DNA of 64,000 nt from Edaphochlamys debaryana. Its lineage: Eukaryota; Chlorophyta; Chlorophyceae; Chlamydomonadales. Positions 12,482-24,500 of this stretch are shown here, in pieces; positions within the stretch are counted from its first letter, which is position 1, and every line of letters starts with the position of its first letter. The stretch is taken from positions 662,163 to 726,162 of the forward strand of contig JAEHOE010000056.1 of NCBI GenBank assembly GCA_016858145.1. The letters run 5' to 3'. The position numbers and the translations under genes were made by a program. Under the pieces are notes generated by a model. It ran no database searches. It worked only from the letters and a program-made list of their open reading frames with translations, and was not told where the DNA came from.

Positions 12482-13683
12482 TCACTTCGACGAGCTCGTG
12501 CCGGAGCCCGACGCCAGGTCCTCGAGTATCTCTGTCAGCCGAGCCAGCACCTCAGCACTGGTGGGGCGCTGCTGCGGCTGTTGCGCCCAGGCGTCCTGCG
12601 GGAGGGGGGGCGGGTGGGAGCCGGAGCCGAGGCCCAGGCTGAACGTCTATCACAGCAAGGCAAGCGCAGAGCAGAGCAGGCACTACCTTGTCAAGCCCTG
12701 CGCGCGCGCGCTCTGGACCTGTGGGAACCAATGAACGGGCAAGGGCCCGGCAAATGCGGCCGAATAGTGGCCAGTGCTGGGGCGTTGACCCTGCCCCATC
12801 CCGTGACCCCGCTGTGGGGTGCGCCCAAACCTTCCCCCTCGGCTGTACATAACAATAGAGCACATAGACTCCACATTCAACCGCGCTAGGCAATAGACTG
12901 TCAAGCCTTGCGAGCGTGCTGGACGGACCCGTAATACCTCCCCCCTTTGGATACCCCTAAACCCCCGGCCCCCGGAACCCCTCCGCCCCCCGGAACCCCT
13001 CCGCCCCCTAGTAACCCCACCCACCTGAGCTCCCAGGCTCTGCAGCACATCGTACGGCATGCACAGGTACGGCAGCCTCCAGCCGCACGGCGCCTGCGTC
13101 ACCGACACGGCGGCGGCGTCCAGCGGCACGCCCGGCCCCCGGGAGTGCAGGGTGACGGCACGGCACCCCCCCCCAGGCGTCCAGGACCCAGAGGTGGCTG
13201 CCATACGTGGCATTTCCCGCTGTATTCCCTGCGGGGCCGGCGCGAGAGGGCGCAGCGCTTAGAGGCCTCCGAGGTTGCCCCGTCCGTGCCCGCCCACGCA
13301 TGGGGCCGCATCCACCAACCGCCAGGCCCCCCGATAGCCTGCCCACCTCCTGCACGGCGTTATCAAGCAATTCAGGCTTCGCCGCCTGCAGCTCCGCGTG
13401 TTATTGCAGAACGTGCGGCAATGGCGCCAAAACTCCGCTCAGGTTCCCAGCTTCCCGGCGGGAGGCTGCAGCGCCCAGTGCATCCAGGAGTTGAAGGAAC
13501 ATTGTCTAGTTCACAGCTGGAGACGAGATGGAGAGCGGGAGTGAACTCCAGCCGCGCGCCATTATCCTCAACAGTCCTTCGCCCCGTTGGCGGAGATTCA
13601 TGCTGCTGGACAGGAAGCCAGTACACTGCCAGCACAAGTTGAAGACAGCGCAGGTGCAGGTGCGGCAAATTGCCGACATTGAC
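12482..13683 (-). pseudogene. Remnant of a receptor-like kinase gene (paralogue of 28409-38212)
   Basis: Only the two ends of the gene survive. At 12482-12598 is the last kinase exon, with AWAQQPQQRPTSAEVLARL and a stop at 12482, matching 28409-28522. At about 13030-13190 and 13365-13683 are copies of exons 2 and 1 of the intact kinase (GCRAVTLHSRGPGVPLD and LDALGAAAS). Everything between, including the rest of the ectodomain, the membrane segment and the kinase core, is missing. The exon 1 copy has a 1-nt loss near the start codon and an in-frame stop (SSPAVN, then TAG). The exon 2 copy has a run of nine C where the intact gene has CCCGCCCC, a +1 shift. It is therefore a pseudogene. Confidence 0.85.
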
Positions 13684-13740
13684 GCAAGCGATAAAGCGCA
13701 TCGGGCCCTGGCTTCAACGTGCAAAGACAAGTGTTCGGTA

Positions 13741-14005
13741 TTGCCGCGGCGTCCTGTAAGAGTGGTACTGTGCTCGCAACATTCGCCCTCCCCCATGTGC
13801 CCCCCCCCCCCCTCGGACCCGCCTCCCCGCGATCTGTGAAAGGCACAGCTCTTGAGCATCTCACCCCCGGCATATTGCCTCGGTGTCCTGTAAGAGTGGT
13901 ACTGTGGCATTGCAGTGGCACGTCGTCCCCCATCTGCCCCCCACCCTCCAGCCCTCCTCCCCGCGATCTGCGAGTGGCACACTGGCACCGCTTCTGAGCA
14001 CCTCA
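13741..14005. repeat. Tandem duplication (about 131 bp x 2) upstream of the kinase remnant
   Basis: Two diverged copies, about 13741-13872 and 13873-14005, share CCTGTAAGAGTGGTACTGTG and CCTCCCCGCGATCTG. A single equivalent lies at about 38275-38400 beside the intact kinase gene. The extra copy therefore arose after, or was lost before, the block duplication. Confidence 0.75.
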
Positions 14006-17000
14006 TCCCGCGGCCTGATAGCAAAGATCTGAAAGACTTTTGTCTCGAGGGGGAGCGGGGGGAGGGGAGCGGAGGGTAAGTACCCTGTGCCCGCGGAACA
14101 CGCCGCCCAGCCCTGCACCTTGCCCGCCTACGGTACCTGTCGTGTGCACACCTCATCCGCATCCCCTCCTCAACCCCCAGCTCTTTTGGGGCGGAGCCCA
14201 CCCCACGCCCAGCCCGCTGCCGCGTGCAGAAGTGATGTATGGCCTGCGTCCCGGAACTGGCACATAGCGAGCCGACCACGCGCCACCGGCGATCCGCCCC
14301 CCCGGCACTTAAGTCTTGGCTTGCGTCACGGGGAGGCGAGCACGCACCGCATCGGTGGCTGAACCCCTGGGACAAGCAGACCATAGCTTATGGCATCGCA
14401 GCTGTGGCGTGAAGCGCAAGGCCGGCACGCACGCCCATTAATACCGGCAACGTGGACGCCTGCTGGGGATGGTGGATTGGCCGGGCACGATGGCGAGCGG
14501 GGTGTGGTCCCACCACTCCCACCAGTCCCACGTGCTGTGGCGTGCCCCCTTCACCACGCAGAGGCCCTGCCGCCGCCGTCGCGGTGCCACGACAGGGGGT
14601 TGTGGCACGCAGAGCGGGGAGGAACGCAAGGATGGTTAGCTGACCAAAGTGCGTACCCAAAATTTCGCTCGAGGCAGAGGGTGTGGCACGTTAGTAAGCC
14701 TCAACGATGTTCTCCACACGCGCCACTGGACCGGATTAACGTCTTACGGAGTGCCGAGTAAGAAGACTCGTCACACCGGAGGGGAGAAGAGGGGATAACC
14801 GAAGGCAGGGGAAACGGAGTGCAATCCCGTGCGAAGAGTGAATGCAAGAACGGTTGAGCAGACAAGGGTGTGTCACCAGGTCAGGGCGTCGGCGCAGACC
14901 TGGGGCAAGGGAAACAAGGGAGAAACAAGGGGAAAGCAAGGGCCGGGGTGCGGGCGCAATGCACGCGTCGATAAAGGAACCAAACAGAAGGGCCGGTGCA
15001 CAGAGGGGGTGCACGGGCAGAGCAGACGAAGAGAGGGTTCACGCGTGAGCAGGGAAGGCTTGACGCGTACGAACCTGGGGGAACGGGCAAGGGGGAAGAA
15101 AGGGCAGGGCGACAGGGCAAAACAAGGCAGGGCAGGCAAGGCAGAGAGCAAAGTGCAAGTGCAGAGTGCAATCTATGCCGTGCCGCCTCGCTGGCGCTCG
15201 GCTCCTCCTAACCCACAGATGCCTAAAGGTGAGAGACCCTGGCGGACTGGGGTGTGTGCACCCCACAGGCAGGTATCTCTCGAGGCGTGCGGGCAAGGGT
15301 CTCCGGCGAGTCCTGGGTGCAGTGTGTCCGTGACCTGCGGGGAGGCAGGGCAATGGCAAGGGAAGAGCACACGGGGCTCGATGCAGGAGTCCAAGGCCGG
15401 CAGGGAAGACCTGCGGGCACGGGGCACACACAAAGGGGGCACTCGGAGGGGAGTGGCTTGACTCGCCTCGGGTGCGGGTGCAGGGCAGGTGTGCTTGAAC
15501 ACCTGCGGGCACGGGAAAAGGGGGGCACACGGGGGGAGACGGGAGGGGCTCCGCGCGTGGGTCCGGGCCAGGCAGGAGGTGCGTCCACCTGCGGGCAATG
15601 GGGGGAACAGGGGTAAGCCGGGCCTAGGCTTACCGAGCTCACGGTAATCGGGGGCGACCTACGTAAGCAAGCTCACACAGGCCGTATCCTATCGCGTGAT
15701 GTGGGAAAGGGTGAAGCGGGGAAAGTGGGCGTGGGTGAAGGAAGCGGGATTACAGGACGCGATATCGAGAGTACGGGTGCTCAAGTCGTGCAGTACCAAG
15801 TACGTAGAGAGAAGAGAGAGAAGAGAGCGAAGAGGGAGAAGAGAGCCGGGTTCGAGGCCTTGAGCGCCTCGATTCGTGGGTAGGTTATGCCTGGAAATGC
15901 GGCCGGGCGGCTATTTAAGCCTCCCGTCGCGCCCGGATTGGTACGGCAGTCGCCCATGCGGTATCGGAACTCTGGGATGGGCGCTCCGTTCGGTTGCCCC
16001 ATGCAGGCCCAGTGGCGGCTCTGGCGGCAGCCGCCAGTGGGACGAGCGGGCCCCGCACCGTTCGGGTGCCGAAGCAGCGCCAGGGGCCGTCCCGGGCGTG
16101 TGGGCGGCGCCTCCGTATCCGGGTGTATCGACGTGTGTGCGGCGGAAGGCGGCTGGGGGCCGGGCGCTTCTTCGGCGCGCCCGGGTCAGAGCGTGAAGCC
16201 AGGGCTCCTCTTGCGGAGCCTCCGCTGACCTGCGCTCGCGCCCAAAGTCCACAGTTCACCTAGCACAAGCGCTAGGGGGCCGGCTGCTGCCTGCGCGGGC
16301 TGCCGCACCCCCAAACCCAAACAGCCTACCCGCAGCGCACACGCCTACCTGGCTCGCTCACCTAGACTCGCTCTCAACTCACACAAACAACCTATTGCCG
16401 GCAACTCTGCAGTCGTCTGCAGGCTCCGGCCGGTTCTCGTACTTGGCGCCCGTCACGACGGAACGCCCGCTTCAGGAAAACAACTCCTCCTTATCCAGAT
16501 GTCCATACTCCAAATAGCTCCTTACCATTATGCGGGCTCGGGTTCATACGGTGGGCCGGCTCGGCCCACCGCCCAAGCTTCTTTTGCTTCTCCTGCTCCA
16601 ATACACCCATTGCCGCACCAGGTTTAACGTTGTTGCCAGAGGCTCGTAGTGCGCTGGTCGGCAGGGCTCACGGGGGCGTTTCGGGGAGACGCGCCATCGG
16701 GTGATGCCCGGGAACGCAGCCCGCCTCGCGCCGCTGGCGCTCGGCTGTCTCACATAAGGCTCCAAACATCCTTTTGCTTACTGTTTATATGCGACCTGGG
16801 CCGGGGGGTCCAGGCGACCGCTCCATCCTTCCACTTCCTCGCGAACGCGCCGCTCCACAGTCTTGCGGCCATCAACATAGCATCGGAAGCAGTCCACCAC
16901 GGGCTTCTAGAAGAGAAGGGTCCGCGACGCGCGATATCTGACACGTACCCGCCGGCGTGCTCCCCGGGTGGCACCACGCGAACTGGTATCCACCCGCAAA

Positions 17001-18580
17001 GCGGTCTCCGGGGGGTCTCCACGCAAACACGTACAAACGCATTCGGAGTATTTCGTACGTGCGTGTGACAGGGTGCATGCTCGGCACTGTTTGATCTGCA
17101 AGTTACGGCCGGCACGAGGTCGGCGGCGGGGGAGGGGGGCGAAGCACCAGACTGGCTAACAGACGGCGGGGATGTTGGCCCCTGTGTTCAGTTGGCGTTA
17201 CGACAGGCGGGTAGATGTATGGGCGAATTAGAACACGAATGCAGGACTCGTGAGGTCTCCTGGATCCCCCCTGCACGCACGCGCGGCTGGAGGGTTGAAG
17301 CGGCGTCAGGTGGTCGCGCTGGGCCGCGCTACTGCAGGCATGCGGGTAGCGTGGAGAACTACCGGTAAAGGGTACAATGTTAGCCTCTGCAGCTCGGGGG
17401 GCGGCGGGTCGTAGGCCTCGGTCGCAGGCTCGTGTAGCCTATAACTGGCCTCGCTGCAGCACGGAGCGCCCGCGTCATGTGCCCCGGCCCTGATCCTGCC
17501 AGATCCTTCCAGGTGTGGGTGGTTCCCTTGGTGGAAGCTACGCCACCGTTCGAGGCGCCGAATCCGCCAGGGGTCACACAGTAGCCACGTACCCCACCCC
17601 AACGGGGTTAAGGGTGCGCTGCGCCCAGCTGCGGTCCGGCTCCCGGCAAAAAGAATTGCCGCTGAAAGTGGGCTGGCTGTAGCAGCTGACTCGCCAGAAC
17701 TCTTCGACACGGAAGATAGGAGCACCGTCGTCAACGAGCGCGGCACAACAGGTGAGCCGGGGAACTGGTTCTTACAAACATGATCTCACGTAGCTTCCAT
17801 GCGAGTCCCACCAATCCGCGATCGGTTAACCACGTCAGTTTGGGCACAAGCGGGAAGGTTGAACGCCCAAACATGTCGGCATGTAGGCTCAGCCCCCAAA
17901 CCGCCTCTGAGCACCCCTCCTCTGGCCTCCCTGGCTACGGGGTTACCAGCACTCTACCCTCCTGGAGCCAAGCGTGCCATCGTGCTCTACGCTGCACTGC
18001 GCTTTCAATTCAACTCTACCCCCCGGCACAGTTGGTGCTATGAATAGCCCTTTATACCAAACATGCCAGGAAGGTAAGGACGCTTGCGCTCGTCCCACAA
18101 GATCGACGAGGTTTCCCAACCCCACTCACCCGAGAAACAAACGACCGACCCGGAACTTTGGGGTCCCATCCCTTAGCAATGACACCATCGACTATATATC
18201 TTAAGGCTGAACCAGGACATACGGGGTACTTCGGACGCTCAGACGAGCTGCTGGGCCGCACGAGCTATATATGCACTTGAGGTCCACCCTGGGGGTGCCC
18301 CAAGTTGGTACGTTTCCGGGCAAGACATTAATGCTACCAAACGCAAACTCGAAGTGCTGGAAGTGAAGTTGCCCCGCTCCCCCTACCTGAAAAACAAATA
18401 GCCCCGTCCCCGATCCTCTTATGACGAGGTACCGGTAAGAGGGCGCATTCGTACTTAGCTTGCTTGCAAAAGCGGTAATGATGCATCCGAGCAGGACCCA
18501 CGACGTGGGAATGCCCTAGCAATCCTCGAGCAACCCTTCCTGTACCGCACTACGGTTGCGCGCGCTGGGTCGAACCCGCA
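14006..18580. other. 4.6 kb without a supportable gene; repetitive and low-complexity DNA
   Basis: I find no open frame here with a recognisable domain or consistent splice structure. About 14760-15620 is purine-rich on the plus strand and carries a degenerate repeat with CCTGCGGGCA or close variants near 15331, 15412, 15501 and 15589, spaced about 81-90 bp. A GA-rich tract lies at about 15806-15848. A 7-bp inverted repeat, GTAAGCC/GGCTTAC, lies at about 15613-15633. A TATTTAAG element near 15911 has no clear gene after it. Open frames at 16649-17115 and 17306-17746 show no family I know. A decayed transposable element is possible but not demonstrated. Confidence 0.5.
15320..15605 (+). repeat. 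Degenerate ~81-90 bp tandem repeat
   Basis: Units begin with (G/C)ACCTGCGGGCA or a near variant and continue into G/A-rich sequence, with starts near 15330, 15411, 15500 and 15588. Related, more diverged starts appear near 14898 and 15073. No coding pattern matches the period. Confidence 0.5.
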
Positions 18581-21500
18581 TTAGGCTATCGCTGCGCTCG
18601 CCATGTTGACTGCCATGGACTTGCAAAAGAAGGAGATGCCGTTGATCGACCTCCAAGTGACTCCTGCGCAACACAGGACGCGAGAAACGGGCATCTGGTA
18701 CGTGCGGGGCAAACCCGATCCTCAGCCAGTGGCAACCAACCGCAAGGGCCCCTCTTGTCAGCACAGCCCGAGCCTCTGTCCCCCTTGCATTGCGTGCACC
18801 CAAATGTAACAATACAGCCGCACTCACCCTTCGGCAGCTTTAGCTTGAGCGATCCAGAAGAAACGGCACCGTGCGTCCAGGGGCTGATGGTTACTGCAGT
18901 GCTGGCGTTGTAGGCAGCGGTAGAGTCGGCGTGGGCCGCTACCCAGAACGCGTCTGGTGCCAGACCGTCGTACCTGCGCGGGCGTGGAATGGGAGGCGCG
19001 GGCACGGGAGCACAGATCAGCGACCGGGCATTGCTTGGTTGCACACCAGGGTTCGACAGGGCTCCCGCAAAAAAGTACTTGTCTGCCAGTGAAAGCGCTG
19101 CCGACAGCTCCTGGCGTCTGCCAGTACCTGACCCCCACCCGAGCCCTCGCTGGTACTGGAGTGCCAGTGATTGCCAAGCGCTTAGTACTGGCATTGCTTG
19201 GCACGCATCTGTGTTTGACTCGAGGCTCCCGCTTTAGACCCTGCCTCCCCCAGCCCCTTTCCAAGCCCCTGCCGGAGCGTCGTCGCCCTGACCCCGCCAG
19301 CCCTGCTCCCGACTCACGTGAAGCCCTCGACGAGCAGGGTGCACTCGTCCAGCACAAGGAGGCTGGCGCCGGGCGACACGTGGTCGAAGGCGCGGAAGTA
19401 GTACGTACGGCCCACCTGTCGTACGGTGGCATGCAGCACCAAGTGGTCATCATGCATACGTCCACGAAACAAGCTTGCAAGCAGACATTAACCTAGGAGC
19501 GATGACGGCCTGGTTGGGACAATAACCCCTGGTTCCCCTCCCTGCCCCGCCCCCAACCCCCTCCCTCACCTCTGGCCTGGGCTTGGCGCCTTTCTTCGGG
19601 GCGCAGCCCTTGAGCAGCAGGGTGCTGGCCATGTTGACTGCCATGGTCTTGCAGAAGAAGGACAACGCAGGCACGTCGTCCAGGGTGACACCTGCATGCA
19701 TGGGGGGTGGCGCGTGGGGCAGCGGTGGGCGGAGTGGGCAACGGCAGCGAGGTGACGCACGGCAGTAGGCGCCGAGGATGGAGCGCGCAGGTCGGGGTGG
19801 TGGCAAGGGAGATGGCGGGTTGGCGCACAGCCGGGCACGTGCGCCTCACCGGGTGGCAGGCGGATGAAGACGGTGCTTGCCGTGGCGGCGCCGCCGGTCC
19901 ACATGGGCGAGAGGACCATGGCGCTGGCGTTGTAGGCGGCGGTGGAGTCGTTCGCACCCGCCACCCAGAACGCGTCAGGCGCAAGCCCGTCGTACCTGCA
20001 TACGGCGCACGTGGCATGGCGGCGGTAAGCAAGCAGTTTAGTACAGCCCACTCCAGGCCAAACCAGGCCCACTCGAGGCCCAAACAAGCACCAATGGTCG
20101 CAGCTAGTGCAGCAGCTTTGCATCACCCCGCCAATCAGCCCAGCTCACGTGAAGCCGTCCACGCGAATGGTGCAGTCATCCACCACAGTCACCATGGCCC
20201 CGGGGGACACGTGCTCCAGGGCGGTCAGGGGCGACGAGGCTCCGACCAGGGCGTGGGTGCGGCCGCAACCGGGCGCCAGGGCCACGCTGCCCATGTTCAT
20301 GCCCATGGCGGAGCACCAGGCAGACAGGCCCCCCATAGCGCTCAGGCTCATGCCTGCATGAGGCAAGGTGTGTGGGGGGGACTGAGCGGTGTGCATAAAG
20401 CGAAGTGCGCGGGGGCTACCAGCGAGGACAGGTTTCTCAAGCCATCGCTCCTGCCGCGCGCAGCTTCCAGCTACAGGCAGAGACGGAATGAGCACAGGGT
20501 GGTGCCAAGCGCGGCGCGGGCTCACCGGTCGGCAGGCGCAGGTAGACGATTGCATCTTGTACGGCACCCGCGGCCCAGGCCATCAGCAGCACTGCGGCGC
20601 TGGAGTTGTACGCCGCCGCCGTGTCGTTCGGTGCGCCGTACCTGCCGTACAGCCACGTACGACAAACACAGGGGCTCTCAGCTCCTTAAAGGAAGACGCA
20701 TCCCAGCAGCATCTCAATCCACGCACACAGGCAAGACGCACAGCCCCGCCCCGCCGCGTGCAAGCGACTTGCCAGTGGAGATCAGGCGCGGCGCCGTCGT
20801 ACGTGAAGCCCGTGACCTGGATCGTGCACGTGTCCAGTACGGCAACCTGGGCGCCGGGCGCAACGTGCACCACGGGGGCCAGGGACAGGCGCGATCCGCT
20901 CAGGGGGCTGCTGCCGCACTTGGGGAGCACCGGGGCGCTGGCCATGTTGGCGGACACACTGCGGCACCAGACGGACACGGCCTTGAGGCTGCTCCAGGAC
21001 TGGCCTGGAGGGAGACGGTGGGGGACGGTGGGGGTTGAGCAAGTGAAAGTGCGATTAATCAAGGGTTCGCGGTGCTGCAGAGGCGGAGGGTGCAGGGGCG
21101 GGTCTCTGCGAGTGTGGCTGGGTCAAGGGCACAAGCCGCAGTGCTCCCGGCAAGCGGGCACCGCTGGCTCAGCCCACCCTACCAAGCAGCGACGGCGTCC
21201 AAAGGCTAAGGGTGGGCCCGGGTCTTCAGCAGCAACGGAGACGTGATCGAGTACGGTAGTCACTCACCCGGCGGCAGCTTGAAGACAATGGTCATGGGGC
21301 GCGCGGCCGCGGCCTGTCCGGCCAGCCACGGCAGCACATCGACTGCCGCGGCGCTCTTGAAGGAAGCGTCGCTGTCCTCCGGCGCAAGACGGATGTGAAT
21401 GTCTGGCGCGGCGCCGTCGTACCTGTGGGCAAAAGGCGGTTCATTTATTCCTAAATGTCGGGCAACATGCGGCTTGGCGGTATGCCAGTGATTACAGACC

Positions 21501-24500
21501 CCTGCTCCCGGGATGCTTTTGCTCACAGGAGGTCGTGGATGATGCCCGTACAGTCGTCCCGTATCTCCAGCGTGCCGTACGTCACGTGCTCGACGGGCAT
21601 GAGCGGGATGAAGGCGCCGACGGCTGCGTGGCTGGCCTTGCAGGGCGCGGCGGGGATGGCCACGGTAGCCATGCTCATGGCCATGGTCTCGCAGTAGAAG
21701 GACAGGCCCCGGATGGTCTTGCCCCAAGTCATGCCTGCGCGAGGGTGTGGTGGAGAAGGGCGAAAGTGAGCGCGCCACGGGTAGCAGCATTACCAGCCCA
21801 CGCTGCTCATCCGCCAATCAAGACATGCAAGGCTCCTGGCAATCAAAGGGGGCCATAGCGTGCCAGCCGGCTGGGAACGGAGGGGCAGCTGTCTGCCTAG
21901 CGCCCCTACATACCCGCACACCGACCCTGCTCACCCTTGCCCAGGCGCAGCACCACAGCGCTGCGGTTCGCGGCCCCCGTGCTGTGCTCCAGGAGCATGC
22001 GGGCGCCCGCGGCGTAGCTGAAGTTGGTGGCGCTGGGGCCGACCTTCCAGAAGGCGTCCGGGGCCTGGCCGTCGTAGCTGCGAGGGGCGACACAGGGCAG
22101 GCGGCGGCGGGGCATCAGGCGCGGGTGCATGTATGTGGTCACGTCCAGGCATCTGACCCCAAAACGAGTTGCGGCAAGGAATCAACCCGGTTCCAAACCA
22201 TACTCAGACAGCCGAGCCAAGGGGCTCACATGAAGTCCTCGACCGACGCCGTACAGTCATCCAGGATCTTAAAGGTGCCGTACGCCACGTGCTCCATGCC
22301 CATAAGCGGCGCCGTGAAGCCCACGAGCGGGCTTGAGGAGCCGCACTTCTCAGCGAGTGGCGCGGAGGCCAGGCTCAGGGCCATGCTCTTGCAGTAGAAG
22401 GAAATTGCACGGAGTGACGAAAACGACACGCCTGCGGCGGCGGGTGTATAGCACAAGCGGGGTGAGTAGGAGTGATGACGAGCAGACACACCAAGGAGAG
22501 CAGGCTTTGACGCTGTACGCGCACACGCTTTGCCAATCCCTCGCCCACCTCGGGGCAGGGTGATGATGATGTCGGGCCCAGTGCCGTCCGCCGCACCACC
22601 CGTGTAGGGGGTCAGGATGGTGCCGGAGGCGAAGGCGGAGTCGCGGTCCTTGTCAGCGCCGAACCAGTACACGTCGGGCGCCTGGCCGTCGTACCTGCAG
22701 TACGTGCAGGGGGTGGTACGGCAGGCCGCGTGTACGGAGGTCAAGTGGCCAGCAGCGCTACAACATAGATTGAGGAGCGAGGACGCAACGGGCCATGCCG
22801 AGAAGGGCTAGAGGTCCGGACAGGGCCCTGCCGTTCCGCTCACGTGAACTTGGAAATCCGAATGGTGCAGGTGTCGACCACTGTGACGATCCCGGACAAG
22901 CCGTGCTCCCGGCCACGGAGGCTGATCTGCAAGGGAAAGCACATGATGTTGGGGGGAGGAGGTGGGGGCCCCAGGTAACAATGAACAGGCCAACGGAGAA
23001 CAACCAACCGCCCAACCGACCTGGTAACCGACGAAGCTGCTGCGTGTGCTGCACCAGCGCATCGGCGGCGGCGGGGGCGGCGGAGCGGAGCCAGACGGCA
23101 CGGGGCGGGGGCTGGCGGCGGGGCCGGGTGACGGCGAAGTGCCGGACGGCGACGGCGACGGGACGGTGGAGGGTGCTCCCAGCGTGACGACGCCCATGAG
23201 CACATCCAGGGACTTGCAGTAAAAGCCGACGGCGCCGATCTGGTCCCATGACGCACCTGCGTTACGGTTTCAAGCGTAGGACGGATGGAACGGGCCAGCA
23301 GCAGCGTCAGAATCGACTCGGCGGCACATCGGGATGCACCTGCGGTGCGGTTTTACGCAGCGGAACGGGCAGGCAACGCCAGACTCTATCTGCTGCACGA
23401 GCGGGCGGATACGCGTGCGGCGGCGGGGGGCGCTACAAGCTGGGCTCGACACGCCCTGGCGCCCTGGCAGCGCTGGTCACGTTGAGAGTGTCGTGCGCCC
23501 TCCGGGCCTCCCCCTTTTCACGCACCCTGGGCGCCGCCCGCCCCACACCATACACGTCTGTGGTTGTGGAGCCCCGTTCCCCGCCGCTCGCGGCCTACCG
23601 TTGCTCATTCGCACAGTGATGGCGGGCCCGCTGCCGTCAGCCGCACCGGCCGTGTACGCAGCCAGCTCCCAGCCAGCCTTGAAGGCCGAGGCGTCGGCGG
23701 TCGCGGCGCCGTACCAAAATGTGTCCGGAGCAGCACCGTCGTACCTTCAGGAGGGGCGCCAAGCAAGGGGCGCTGTTAGTAAAAATGAGCCCAGGGCCAG
23801 GGGCTGCGGCGGCACGGGCACGCCGTCACCGCACTCACTTGAGGCCGGTCACTGAGAAGGTGCAGTCGTCGACCACTGTAAGGGTAGCGGCGAACGTTCC
23901 CTCGAGCGAGGTCAGGGGGCTGGAGAAGCCCACAAAGGGGTGTGTCTTGCTGCAGGCGCTGCCGTCGTCTGCGCGGGCGCAGGAGGGGTGGGGGTGGGCG
24001 GCGTCAGGCTGTGGGCAGGAGCTCTGAGGACGGCGCCGCGAACGCGCATGCCAGGTAAGAGATCATGGCCACGCGCTCAAGCAAGAAACCGGTACGGAGG
24101 CAGGGGGAGAGGAACGGGACGGGGGCAAGCAGCCACGCACCCGAATCAATGACTTTCACGCGCCAGCCGAGCTTCTGGTGGTTCCAGCACTGGTAGAAGA
24201 ACTCTGCAGGCAGCAAAGAAACAGGGCACATGGCAGACACGTTCAGCATGGCAGGCACATAGGTTGGCAGACAAATCGGCATAGCAAAAGCTTAAGCTTG
24301 TAGCTCAACACGAGCCGTCTGACTCCCCGCTCCGGTACGTCGCCGCTCTGCCTTCGTACCCGAGGGCGTGGAGGCGTTGGGGGTGAACGAAAGCGCGTAG
24401 GGGTTTTGCGCGGTCCCAAAACTCTGCGGAGGGTAGCAAAAGGAGCAGCTGTGAGCTAGGGCTGTGTGGACCTAGCGTGAAACCCCGAGCTGGTACGAAC

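Noticed and set aside
12482..12598. Short functional kinase
   Set aside because: Only the C-terminal kinase exon is present. The ATP-binding loop, catalytic loop and DFG are missing, and the upstream exons are frame-shifted.
14829..15461. 210-codon plus-strand frame
   Set aside because: It is Gly/Arg/Lys low-complexity sequence produced by the purine-rich repeat, with no domain.
16649..17746. Open frames of 112-146 codons on both strands
   Set aside because: There is no recognisable domain, and overlapping frames on opposite strands are equally open, as expected from GC-rich composition.
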